This document shows positions 1 through 6,002 of a stretch of DNA of 6,618 bases, piece by piece. Made by a program: the position numbers and the translations under genes. Source of the DNA: Candidatus Acidiferrum typicum (GTDB taxonomy: Bacteria; Acidobacteriota; Terriglobia; Acidiferrales; UBA7541); contig JAOAPW010000469.1 in assembly GCA_025463105.1 (NCBI GenBank), forward strand, positions 1 through 6,618, written 5' to 3'. Numbering within the stretch: position 1 is the first letter of the stretch; every line of letters begins with the position of its first letter. The notes under the pieces are model-generated. The model had not been told where the DNA came from and ran no database searches. It saw only the letters and a program-made list of their open reading frames with translations.

Positions 1-1260
1 GAACTTCCATCCCGTGGAATAAAAGATCGCTGCCCAGCCCAGGATCGACAGCACGGCCGGCCACGGATAGAACCACATTTTGAAGGGAAGTCGCTCGGGA
101 GGCCAGCGACGGCGCAAAATCATAACGCCCACTCCCTGGCTGATGAATTGCACCAGGATGCGCACGGCGATGATCGATTTAATGACGCTCGAAAGCCGGA
201 ACAATACGCTGAAGGCGAGCGATGCGGCCCCCAGAAAAAGAAGCGAGACGTGAGGAAAATGTTTTGTGGGATGCACGCGCGCGAAGATGCGAAAGAAATT
301 GCCATCCTCGGCGGCGGCAAAGGGAACGCGCGAATAGCTGAGAAGCGTCGTGAACAACGAAGCGAACGCGATCCACAAGATCATGACGGTGGCAAACGCC
401 GCGGCGCGCGTTCCATATAGCCGCTCGACGAAAGTGCTTACGATGTATTGCGAATTCTGCGCCTCGCGCCACGGCAATACTCCAAGGATGCTTGTCTGCA
501 TCGCCAGATACAGCACGGCAATTCCCGCGATCGAGAGCAGAATCGCTCGGGGAATCGTGCGTTCCGGCTGGCGAATCTCCGCTCCCAGGTTGCAGATGTG
601 GTAGTAGCCCAGATAGCTGTAAATCGTGTTGACGGTCGCCGAGCCCAGGCCGGCAAAGAAAAGCCACGACCAGTTCCAGGCTCCCGCGGGGAAATCAAAC
701 GCCATGCGCGCGGAGAAATGCGTGAATCCTCCCCAGATCATCCACAGCATCGTGCCAACCACGCCGATCCACAGAAATTTTGAGATCAGGCCGACGGCGG
801 CGATCCGGCGATAAAGCAGCACGATCAGGAAAACAACGAGAGCCGCCGAAACGGCCTTTTGTTCGTAGGTGCCGAGAGGAACCAGGTACGTCAGGTACTG
901 CGAAAAGCCGATCGCGCCCGAAGCCACCACCAGCGGCGCTTGAATCAGCGTTTGCCAGATGTACAGGAAAGACATCAGGCGCCCGCCACGTCCCGGACCG
1001 TAGGCCTCGCGCAGAAATGCGTATGTGCCGCCTGCTCGCGGCATCGCCGCGCCGAGTTCGGCCCACACCAGGCCGTCCACCAGCGAAAGCAACGCGCCCG
1101 CCAGCCACGCCAGTAAACACTGCGGCCCGCCCATCGCGCGAATCACGAGTGGAATCACGATGAAGGGACCAATGCCCACCATCGCATTCATGTTCAGCGC
1201 GACAGCTTCGGTGAGGCCGAGGCCGCGATCGAGTTTTTCCGATGGCAAAGATGTAGACAT
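1..1260 (-). CDS. APC-superfamily amino acid/polyamine permease, C-terminus cut by window edge
   Basis: The minus strand is open from ATG 1260-1258 to base 1, giving 420 residues with no stop; only a short C-terminal part is likely missing. It predicts an inner-membrane secondary transporter that imports or exchanges amino acids or amines. The N-terminus has the APC pattern: GLGLTEAVALNMNAMVGIGP (13-32), with the small-residue break of helix 1, then helix 2 and AELGAAMPRAGGTYAFLREA (67-86). A second family block is YLGYYHICNLGAEIRQPERT (216-235), an NLGxEIxxPxRTIPRAI-type loop. About ten to twelve hydrophobic segments are visible. Substrate cannot be read from sequence. The ATG lacks a clear Shine-Dalgarno, and the frame stays open upstream to a TAG at about 1332-1334; starting there would translate part of the palindrome, so ATG 1260 is preferred. 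It is divergent from the gene starting at 1391. Family assignment is firm; subfamily is unknown. Confidence 0.9.
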   Translation of the reverse strand, partial: MSTSLPSEKLDRGLGLTEAVALNMNAMVGIGPFIVIPLVIRAMGGPQCLLAWLAGALLSLVDGLVWAELGAAMPRAGGTYAFLREAYGPGRGGRLMSFLYIWQTLIQAPLVVASGAIGFSQYLTYLVPLGTYEQKAVSAALVVFLIVLLYRRIAAVGLISKFLWIGVVGTMLWMIWGGFTHFSARMAFDFPAGAWNWSWLFFAGLGSATVNTIYSYLGYYHICNLGAEIRQPERTIPRAILLSIAGIAVLYLAMQTSILGVLPWREAQNSQYIVSTFVERLYGTRAAAFATVMILWIAFASLFTTLLSYSRVPFAAAEDGNFFRIFARVHPTKHFPHVSLLFLGAASLAFSVLFRLSSVIKSIIAVRILVQFISQGVGVMILRRRWPPERLPFKMWFYPWPAVLSILGWAAIFYSTGWKF

Positions 1261-1300
1261 GAATGGGCAAAAGCGGCCAAAGCATATCAGATACGGGGTG

Positions 1301-1338
1301 ATGTAGGGCACGGGTCCGCCACGGCGGATGCCCTACAT
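1301..1338. repeat. REP-like extragenic palindrome between divergent genes
   Basis: The outer arms are perfect over 10 bp: ATGTAGGGCA (1301-1310) and TGCCCTACAT (1329-1338). Inside them TCCGCC (1315-1320) pairs with GGCGGA (1323-1328), leaving an unpaired CGGG (1311-1314) on one side and a tiny AC loop. GTAG lies near the outer end of each strand's arm, as in REP elements. It sits 40 nt upstream of the APC permease start and about 52 nt upstream of the membrane-protein start. No T-run follows on either strand, so it is not a classical terminator. Whether it is repeated elsewhere in the genome cannot be seen here. Confidence 0.7.
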
Positions 1339-1343
1339 GCGGC

Positions 1344-1356
1344 ACCGGTCACCGGT
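1344..1356. promoter_or_regulatory. Tandem ACCGGT double site, possible operator
   Basis: Two copies of the palindromic hexamer ACCGGT are separated by one C, so the 13-bp unit is almost self-complementary. It lies 35 nt before the GTG at 1391 in the only divergent intergenic region of the window, where a regulator of either gene could bind. This rests on symmetry and position alone; chance occurrence in GC-rich DNA is quite possible. Confidence 0.2.
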
Positions 1357-1390
1357 ATTGGAGACACCGCTGAGAAAATAATGCAAAATC

Positions 1391-2332
1391 GTGGCGGAGC
1401 AAACGCAGCTCATGCTTAAGCTCGGAATTATTTTTACGGCGGCGACGGTGACGATTCTTGTGGCGGAATTTTTCCGCACGCGGCGACGGCCGCTGCCCGC
1501 GCATGGCTGGCTCGGCCTGATCGCACTCGTATGCGCCGAGTTCCTGATGTTCCGTGGCGTCGAGCCTGTAGCCACCTATTTCAATCCGCTGGCCTGGACT
1601 GCCTACATTTTGCTGGCTGACGCCGCGACATTCGCCATCAATGGGCATTCGCGGCTGCGCGAAGAAGGCCGCGGTTTCATGAAGATGGCCGCGCTGTCGA
1701 TTATTTTGTGGCTCATCTTCGAAGCCTATAATCTGCGCCTGAGGAATTGGACCTATGTCGCCCTGCCGCAGGGTCGTCTCGAAAGCTGGTTTGGATATGC
1801 GTGGTCGTTTGCAACAATCACGCCGGGCATTTTCATGACGGCTGGGCTGGTTGAATCCTTTGGCTGGTTTAGAGCTGAGTCGCGGCCGATTCGCTTCAGT
1901 CGCGCGGCAGAGATTTGTTTCATGATGTTCGGCGCGGCTCTCCTCGCGATCCCGATTTTTGCTCCCCGGCGCATAGCCATGTATCTGTTCGCATTCGTGT
2001 GGCTCGGCTTTCTATTATTGCTTGAGCCGGTCAATCATCATCTACGTCTGCCATCATTTCTGAATGATCTCGCTCGCGGTTACCGGCAACGCTTGTACTC
2101 ATTTCTGATCGCCGGGTGGATTTGCGGATGGCTCTGGGAATTCTGGAATTACTGGGCGGGCGCAAAGTGGGTTTATACGTTTCCAATTCTTCAGCGTTGG
2201 AAAATCTTTGAAATGCCGGTGCCGGGATATCTGGCTTATCCGGTATTCGCATTGGAATGCTTCGCGATGTATGTGACTGGCGCGTGGCTCTTCAGTCGAA
2301 AATATATTGCCGAAGAGAAATATCAAGAGTAG
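1391..2332 (+). CDS. Polytopic membrane protein of unknown function with internal sequence repeat
   Basis: This encodes a 313-residue inner-membrane protein with roughly eight hydrophobic segments; I do not recognise the family with confidence. Two similar blocks are visible: E111-A-Y-N then W120-T-Y-V-A-L-P, and E250-F-W-N then W260-V-Y-T-F-P, each at the end of a hydrophobic helix. EPV also appears twice (58-60 and 212-214). This suggests an ancient internal duplication with paired acidic and aromatic positions in or near the membrane. The C-terminal stretch KIFEMPVPGYLAYPVFALE (271-289), acidic residues within membrane segments, faintly recalls the small membrane lycopene-cyclase (CrtYc/CrtYd/CarR) fold, but this is speculative and there are no carotenoid genes nearby. 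The start is uncertain: GTG 1391 gives the longest form, while ATG 1412 (residue 8) begins just before helix 1 and has GGAG (1396-1399) 12 nt upstream, a long spacing. The TPR gene follows after 3 nt. Confidence 0.75.
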   Translation: MAEQTQLMLKLGIIFTAATVTILVAEFFRTRRRPLPAHGWLGLIALVCAEFLMFRGVEPVATYFNPLAWTAYILLADAATFAINGHSRLREEGRGFMKMAALSIILWLIFEAYNLRLRNWTYVALPQGRLESWFGYAWSFATITPGIFMTAGLVESFGWFRAESRPIRFSRAAEICFMMFGAALLAIPIFAPRRIAMYLFAFVWLGFLLLLEPVNHHLRLPSFLNDLARGYRQRLYSFLIAGWICGWLWEFWNYWAGAKWVYTFPILQRWKIFEMPVPGYLAYPVFALECFAMYVTGAWLFSRKYIAEEKYQE

Positions 2333-2335
2333 ACC

Positions 2336-3298
2336 TTGCGCTTCCCGACCATACATTTCCGCGCTTTTCTCTTTCTTGTCACTGCCTTGCTATCTGGCGG
2401 TGAGAGCAGGGCATCGCAATTGAATCTTCCGCCCGAGGCCACCGAAGCGATCCGGCTGATGTATTCGGGCAAAACGAACCAGGCCATCGCGATGGCTCAT
2501 GATCTGGAGGCCGCCCGGCCCGAGCATCCGTTGGGGTATCTGATCGAGGCCGACGTGCTCTGGTGGAAAATTTATTGCAAGTTGCTGGAGCGAAAGTACA
2601 GCACGATTGATTCCTGGAGCCGCCAGCGCGCACCTGATCCGGATGATGACGCATATCTGGCGCTGGCGGACAAAGTGACGCATCTGGCCGAAGCCGGTAT
2701 CGCCAAATCAGACTCCGCCGAAATGGAGCTATACGCAGGGCTGGGCTATGCCTCGCGCGCCAGGTTGACGGGACTGCGCTATGAAAAGATGGCTACGGCC
2801 CGCGCGGGAGTGGAAGCGCGCAAGCGCTTGCTTCGCTGCCTGGAACTCGACCCCGATATGGCGGACGCCAATCTGGGTTTGGGACTTTACAACTATTATG
2901 TGGACACGCTTTCGGGAATGGCCAAGGTGCTGCGTTTTTTCATGGGCATCCCCGGCGGAGACAAGCGTGTGGGCTTACGCCAATTGGGAACGGCGGCGAC
3001 CAAGGGCGAAATGGTGCAAACAGAAGCGCGTTTCAATATGGCAAAAAATCTGCGCAACTATGACTTTGACTATGCGCGGGCCTCGATGGCGGCCGCGCCG
3101 CTTACCTCCGACTTTCCCGAGAATCCTCTTTTTCTGCTGCTTGCCGGGGACATTGCTGAAAAACTCGGTCATAAGGAGGAGGCGGCAGTGCGGTTTCGCG
3201 CAGCAGCCGCAGCTCCCATGGAGGACGTCAAGTGTGCGGAGCGCGTGCGGCAAATTGTTAGCGAAGCGCTCACCGCGCTTGGCGCAACAACGAAGTAA
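2336..3298 (+). CDS. Exported TPR-repeat protein
   Basis: This encodes 320 residues beginning with a signal peptide: positive charges at R2, H7 and R9, a hydrophobic core FLFLVTALLS (11-20), and a likely cleavage site after SRA at residue 26. The mature protein is alpha-helical with TPR-like units at about 34-65 (AIRLMYSGKTNQAIAMAHDL), 155-186 (ending LELDPDMADANLGLGLYNYY) and 262-293 (LFLLLAGDIAEKLGHKEEAA). A conserved-looking linker, GIPGGDKRVGLRQL (204-217), precedes another helical pair. TPR proteins are protein-binding scaffolds, so no catalytic role is implied. The start is TTG 2336, because the next in-frame ATG (residue 42) would remove the signal peptide; AAGAG (2325-2329) lies 6 nt upstream. 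Only 3 nt separate it from the preceding membrane-protein gene, so co-transcription and translational coupling are likely. The exported TPR protein may be a periplasmic partner of that membrane protein; this is inference. Confidence 0.82.
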   Translation: MRFPTIHFRAFLFLVTALLSGGESRASQLNLPPEATEAIRLMYSGKTNQAIAMAHDLEAARPEHPLGYLIEADVLWWKIYCKLLERKYSTIDSWSRQRAPDPDDDAYLALADKVTHLAEAGIAKSDSAEMELYAGLGYASRARLTGLRYEKMATARAGVEARKRLLRCLELDPDMADANLGLGLYNYYVDTLSGMAKVLRFFMGIPGGDKRVGLRQLGTAATKGEMVQTEARFNMAKNLRNYDFDYARASMAAAPLTSDFPENPLFLLLAGDIAEKLGHKEEAAVRFRAAAAAPMEDVKCAERVRQIVSEALTALGATTK

Positions 3299-3393
3299 GT
3301 GCTGGCGGGCTTTGCTTCCAATTACTTCTGGGCAACGTCCCGGCTTAGGCAGGGCATCTGATTGGCTTGGCAGGGAGATGGGTGTAAACGCGA

Positions 3394-3517
3394 GTTAAGA
3401 GCGTGCTCTTTCCGTCCCGAAGAGCACGGAACGAAGAGGCCTCTACACAACCATCCTTTGTTCACGGCACTTGTAGAGGCCGCCCGTTTTTGGGCGGGCA
3501 GCTCTTACGCTCTTTTT
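3394..3517 (+). repeat. Nested multi-hairpin inverted-repeat element, candidate structured RNA or composite REP
   Basis: Four pairings nest in 115 nt. The outer stem is GTTAAGAGC (3394-3402) with GCTCTTAC (3501-3508), one base bulged. The left hairpin is CGTGCTCTT (3402-3410) with AAGAGCACG (3420-3428), a perfect 9 bp. The central hairpin is GGCCTCTACA (3438-3447) with TGTAGAGGCC (3472-3481), a perfect 10 bp around a 24-nt loop. The right hairpin is CCGCCC (3480-3485) with GGGCGG (3492-3497) around GTTTTT. A T5 run (3513-3517) begins 4 nt after the outer stem. Read as DNA, it is two inverted units that each run from GTAGAGGCC to GCTCTTA(A)C. Neighbouring stems share 1-2 bases at their junctions. 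I recognise no known RNA family. It could be a non-coding RNA with its own terminator, a mobile palindromic repeat, or the 3' end of the upstream operon. Confidence 0.45.
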
Positions 3518-3555
3518 CAGGACCAAACCGAGCCACTAGCGAAAGACGGCCGCAG

Positions 3556-3584
3556 TTGACTTGGTTGAGCACAAGTGGTATCAG
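3556..3584 (+). promoter_or_regulatory. Possible sigma-70-type promoter for the lipoprotein gene
   Basis: TTGACT (3556-3561) matches five of six -35 consensus bases. After a 17-nt spacer, TATCAG (3579-3584) matches four of six -10 bases. Transcription would start near 3591 and give a leader of about 175 nt that includes the hairpin at 3636-3657. It is the best candidate I see in this gap, but such matches arise by chance and the -10 box is weak. Confidence 0.35.
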
Positions 3585-3635
3585 AAACGGGCCGGTTTGG
3601 CGGGGTTTTTTGAATTTGTCTATCACTTTTTTCCA

Positions 3636-3662
3636 GCGGGCTCAAAGTAGAGCCCGCACCCG
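3636..3662 (+). repeat. GC-rich hairpin repeat, copy 1
   Basis: Arms GCGGGCTC (3636-3643) and GAGCCCGC (3650-3657) form a perfect 8-bp stem with loop AAAGTA, followed by ACCCG. The 27-nt unit recurs in the same orientation at 5976-6002 with a single loop difference (A versus C). It lies in the presumed leader of the lipoprotein gene. GTAG spans the loop/3' arm junction. No T-run follows, so it is unlikely to be an intrinsic terminator. Two near-identical copies 2.3 kb apart in unrelated gaps point to a dispersed intergenic repeat family. Confidence 0.8.
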
Positions 3663-3765
3663 GTCACTTAATCGTCGCGGGTTTCCCTCAGCACCCGGAT
3701 TGTTCTTACAGGATTTTCGTCGGCCCGGCGTCTCGCATAGATGACTCGGGGAGGAGCGTGTTCGG

Positions 3766-4794
3766 ATGTACTCGCGCAGGTGGATGATTGCGTCGCTGGT
3801 TGTGTTAGGACTTCTCGGAGGCTGCTCTCAATTCAATACGAACTTGACGACCCAGACGTCTACCTCGACGCTGACATTTCTAAGTCCACAATCAGCCAAC
3901 GCAGGCGATTCGGGCTTCACCATTACTGCGAACGGAACAGGTTTCGTAACCGGCGCCATCATCCTGTGGAATATGGGTCCGAATCAGACCCAGCTCACGA
4001 CAACCTTTGTGAGCAGCACGCAACTGACCGCTCCTGTCCCGAATTCAGACCTTACCGCCGCCGGGAATATTCAAGTAGCTGTGCAGATTCCCGGCTCCGC
4101 GGTTTCGGGCGCCTCGGGGACCACTGCCACCACGACCACAGAAGTATCGAACGTGGTGACTTTCAACATTAACCCCACGTCCGGCTCGGCGCCGACGATC
4201 GCAGCGCTTTCAGCGTCCACAACCTCGATGCCCGCGACGCCCTACTGCGGCGCCACCGGCTTCACGCTCACTGTTACGGGCGCAAATTTCGATAGCTCAT
4301 CGGTTGTGAACTGGAATGGTTCGCGGCGGGCAACTGCGTTCGTCAACTCCGGCCAGCTGACCGCTTCCATATTGCCGCAGGATTCCGCATTTCCAGGGAC
4401 TGCGAACGTTACCGTGTCGAACGCGACGGGACCATCAAACACAGCGTTCTTCACCATGACGACGCCAGCGACCGATCTTGGCCCTCCAAGCATCACCGCG
4501 CCGTCGCAAATTACCATTCCGAAAGGCTCCCCGACATTTGCAATAAATATTGATGGCAGGGTTCTCCCGTGCACAGTCGCGCAGTGGCAGGTAAGTGGAA
4601 GCACCGTGAAAAGCCCGCTGGTAACTGCATATGTTCCTGCAAACCAAGACCCGACCGATGTTGCCATCCATCTCAGTGTGACGATCCCCGCAGTCGATCT
4701 TGTGGCCGCAGGATCCACTCAAATCTTCTTGTTTACTATGCAACCTCCGACCGGTGGCCAGACGTCAAATGCGATTGCGGTCACTATTCAGTAG
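3766..4794 (+). CDS. Predicted lipoprotein with IPT/TIG-like beta-sandwich repeats
   Basis: This encodes 342 residues. The N-terminus has R4-R5, a hydrophobic run IASLVVLGLLGG and C20 in a lipobox-like L17-G-G-C20, so it is probably processed by signal peptidase II and lipid-anchored, facing the periplasm or exterior. A Thr/Ser-rich linker follows. Two IPT/TIG-like immunoglobulin-fold repeats are visible at about 37-135 (with SGFTITANGTGFVTGAIILW) and 143-230 (with TGFTLTVTGANFDSSSVVNW); both show the F-T-[IL]-T-[AV]-x-G-x-[GN]-F core followed by a V-x-W-N-type strand. A third, diverged beta-rich unit lies at about 238-342. Such domains serve in adhesion, binding or structure, and no enzyme motif is present. 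The start is well supported by GGGGAGGAG (3748-3756), 9 nt upstream. Its TAG stop lies inside the GTAG of the downstream REP-like pair. It is convergent with modC, and no partner gene is evident. Confidence 0.85.
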   Translation: MYSRRWMIASLVVLGLLGGCSQFNTNLTTQTSTSTLTFLSPQSANAGDSGFTITANGTGFVTGAIILWNMGPNQTQLTTTFVSSTQLTAPVPNSDLTAAGNIQVAVQIPGSAVSGASGTTATTTTEVSNVVTFNINPTSGSAPTIAALSASTTSMPATPYCGATGFTLTVTGANFDSSSVVNWNGSRRATAFVNSGQLTASILPQDSAFPGTANVTVSNATGPSNTAFFTMTTPATDLGPPSITAPSQITIPKGSPTFAINIDGRVLPCTVAQWQVSGSTVKSPLVTAYVPANQDPTDVAIHLSVTIPAVDLVAAGSTQIFLFTMQPPTGGQTSNAIAVTIQ

Positions 4795-4876
4795 CACAGA
4801 CTTCAGTCTGTGTGGTTTTCGCTTGGGTTTGTTTCGCCACGAAAGTCAAAAGCACACAGACTGAAGTCTGTGCTAC
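4791..4876. repeat. BIME-like inverted pair of REP palindromes between convergent genes
   Basis: A perfect 24-bp inverted repeat occupies 4791-4814 and 4853-4876, each reading inwards from GTAG. Each arm is itself a hairpin: CACAGACT-TC-AGTCTGTG (4795-4812) and CACAGACT-GA-AGTCTGTG (4855-4872). The 38-nt spacer contains a third small hairpin, TTTCG-CCA-CGAAA (4832-4844). A GTAG-headed palindrome in an inverted pair is the REP/BIME architecture known from RAYT-linked repeats. It fills most of the gap between the lipoprotein gene and modC. It could protect or terminate transcripts from both sides, but no T-run follows directly. The first GTAG supplies the TAG stop of the lipoprotein gene. Confidence 0.85.
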
Positions 4877-4897
4877 GACTCCGTTTTAAAGTCTCAA

Positions 4898-5962
4898 TCA
4901 ATCCGGAAGAAGAAATAGCCGATCGGGAGCGAATTCCACCTGCCAGGGTTGCGGAAGATTGCGGAACGATTCCCATTCCTGTTTGACGACCTCCGCCTGA
5001 ACATGAAAATCGGCTTGACTTGCGGGCGGGCCGCCAATTCGCAGATCGAGTGTGACGCGGAAAGGCGTTTCAGTCATCGCCGCAAGCCAGCATGCCAAAG
5101 CATTCTCGCGTTTTTCCGGTGCGGCGCCTGGAGTGTGCACGCGAATATGGTGCGCGCGTATCGCCACATGCTCGGGCGGCTTGGCGAACTCTTGCGTAAC
5201 GCGAAGCGTGCAGCCCCAGTCGAGCGCTTCGATCAGTCCGTCCGCTCTGCGCCGCGCGCGGGAATAGTTCTTGCATCCCGTCAGGCGCGCGACTTCCAGT
5301 GTCGGGGGACGACGGAAAACTTCTTCCTTGGGACCTCGTGCCGCGACGCTGCCGCGCTCCAGCACAACAAGTTCCTCGCAGACGCGATAAGCCTCTTCAA
5401 GATTGTGGCTCACGAAGAGCGTCGATCCTCGATACGTCTCCAGCGTCTCGCGGAGTTGCCGTTCAAGCGCACTGCGCAGATGCGTGTCCAGCGCGGAAAA
5501 TGGTTCGTCGAGCAGCAACGCTTCCGGCTCGACGGCCAGGGCGCGCGCCAGCGCCACGCGCTGCTGTTCTCCGCCTGAAAGCGAAGCGGGATAGCGATTC
5601 GCGAGATCATCCAGATGCGCAGCGGAGAGTTGCTGCGCCACACGGCGAGGCAAACGGTGCAATCCAAATGCAATATTTTCCGCGACGGTTAAATGTGGAA
5701 ACAGCGCGTAGTTCTGAAAAAGCAATCCGATTTTCCGTTCGCGCGCCGGAATATTTATGCCTCGCGCGGAATCAAAGAGTATGCGTCCATCAAGCACGAT
5801 GCGGCCGCGGTCCGGCGTCTCCAGGCCTGCGATGGCGCGCAGCGTCATGGTTTTTCCCGAACCCGAAGGGCCAAGCAGACCCAGCGGTGCGCCGTCTGCC
5901 GTGAATTCCACGGCGAGCCGGAAATCAGACACTTGTTTTTCGATCGCGACTTCGAGTGACAT
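4898..5962 (-). CDS. modC: Molybdate ABC transporter ATP-binding protein ModC
   Basis: This is the 354-residue cytoplasmic ATPase that would power molybdate import with ModB. All nucleotide-binding motifs are intact: Walker A GPSGSGKT (31-38), Q-loop Q83 in LLFQNYALFPH, signature LSGGEQQR (128-135), Walker B ALLLDEP (148-154), D-loop SALD (156-159) and H-loop H186. TGCKNYSRA (228-236) marks the transition to a C-terminal regulatory region with a TOBE/Mop-like beta domain (about 288-352), usual for ModC and related sulfate importers; length is normal. ATG 5962 is preferred: an alternative TTG at 6028 would add 22 residues, overlap modB and translate the hairpin repeat. The ribosome-binding site is weak (AAAG, close to the ATG). 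modB ends 50 nt upstream, so an operon is likely. Tungstate or sulfate as substrate cannot be excluded from this subunit alone. Confidence 0.9.
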   Translation of the reverse strand: MSLEVAIEKQVSDFRLAVEFTADGAPLGLLGPSGSGKTMTLRAIAGLETPDRGRIVLDGRILFDSARGINIPARERKIGLLFQNYALFPHLTVAENIAFGLHRLPRRVAQQLSAAHLDDLANRYPASLSGGEQQRVALARALAVEPEALLLDEPFSALDTHLRSALERQLRETLETYRGSTLFVSHNLEEAYRVCEELVVLERGSVAARGPKEEVFRRPPTLEVARLTGCKNYSRARRRADGLIEALDWGCTLRVTQEFAKPPEHVAIRAHHIRVHTPGAAPEKRENALACWLAAMTETPFRVTLDLRIGGPPASQADFHVQAEVVKQEWESFRNLPQPWQVEFAPDRLFLLPD

Positions 5963-5975
5963 GATCTTTATTATG

Positions 5976-6002
5976 GCGGGCTCCAAGTAGAGCCCGCACC
6001 CG
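5976..6002 (+). repeat. GC-rich hairpin repeat, copy 2, in the modB-modC spacer
   Basis: Arms GCGGGCTC (5976-5983) and GAGCCCGC (5990-5997) enclose loop CAAGTA, followed by ACCCG; this differs from the copy at 3636-3662 by one loop base. Here the element lies between two co-directional genes of one transporter, so the modBC transcript carries its reverse complement as a stable stem-loop about 14 nt before the modC start. It may stabilise the modB part of the message or lower modC expression; that is inference. No T-run follows in the transcript direction. Confidence 0.8.

Larger units (their letters stand above)
3299..3765. other. 467-nt intergenic region without a credible gene
   Basis: The gap lies between the TPR gene and the lipoprotein gene, both on the plus strand. 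Bases 3299-3393 show nothing I can interpret. Bases 3394-3517 hold a nested multi-hairpin element. Bases 3518-3635 contain a possible sigma-70-type promoter and a T6 run (3606-3611) with no convincing stem before it. Bases 3636-3662 hold one copy of a GC-rich hairpin repeat, and 3748-3756 the ribosome-binding site of the next gene. The short plus-strand reading frames here read through the palindromes, give arginine-rich low-complexity translations and lack start signals, so I call none of them. Confidence 0.7.

Noticed and set aside
179..1345. Minus-strand frames at 179-667, 438-698 and 695-1345 and plus-strand frames at 148-420, 448-783 and 780-1163
   Set aside because: They overlap the APC permease in other frames. 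Their translations are Arg/Pro/Ala-rich without domains, whereas the permease frame is continuous with clear family motifs.
2781..3398. Plus-strand frame with a 205-residue translation
   Set aside because: It is a Trp/Arg-rich shifted reading of the TPR gene and runs on into the intergenic region; no ribosome-binding site or domain supports it.
3394..3508. Cloverleaf-like shape read as a tRNA
   Set aside because: It is too long at 115 nt, has no T-loop GTTCRANNC or CCA end, and the arm lengths do not match tRNA stems.
3586..3611. Intrinsic terminator from the near-palindrome AAACGGGCCGGTTT and the T6 run
   Set aside because: The stem is only about 4 bp and is separated from the T-run by GGCGGGG, so it is too weak to call.
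3403..3744. Plus-strand frame of 113 residues in the intergenic region
   Set aside because: It reads through two palindromes, has an Arg/Ser-rich low-complexity translation and no credible start signal.
4242..4718. Minus-strand frame of 158 residues
   Set aside because: It is antisense to the lipoprotein gene and arises from the reverse complement of its Thr/Ser/Ala-rich codons; the sense frame has a strong ribosome-binding site and a signal peptide.
4791..4876. CRISPR repeats or insertion-sequence termini
   Set aside because: There are only two inverted units with a 38-nt spacer, no direct repeat series and no transposase gene; a REP/BIME pair explains it better.
4949..5959. Plus-strand frames at 4949-5578, 5299-5904 and 5693-5959
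   Set aside because: They are antisense to modC, whose complete set of ATPase motifs fixes the coding strand and frame.
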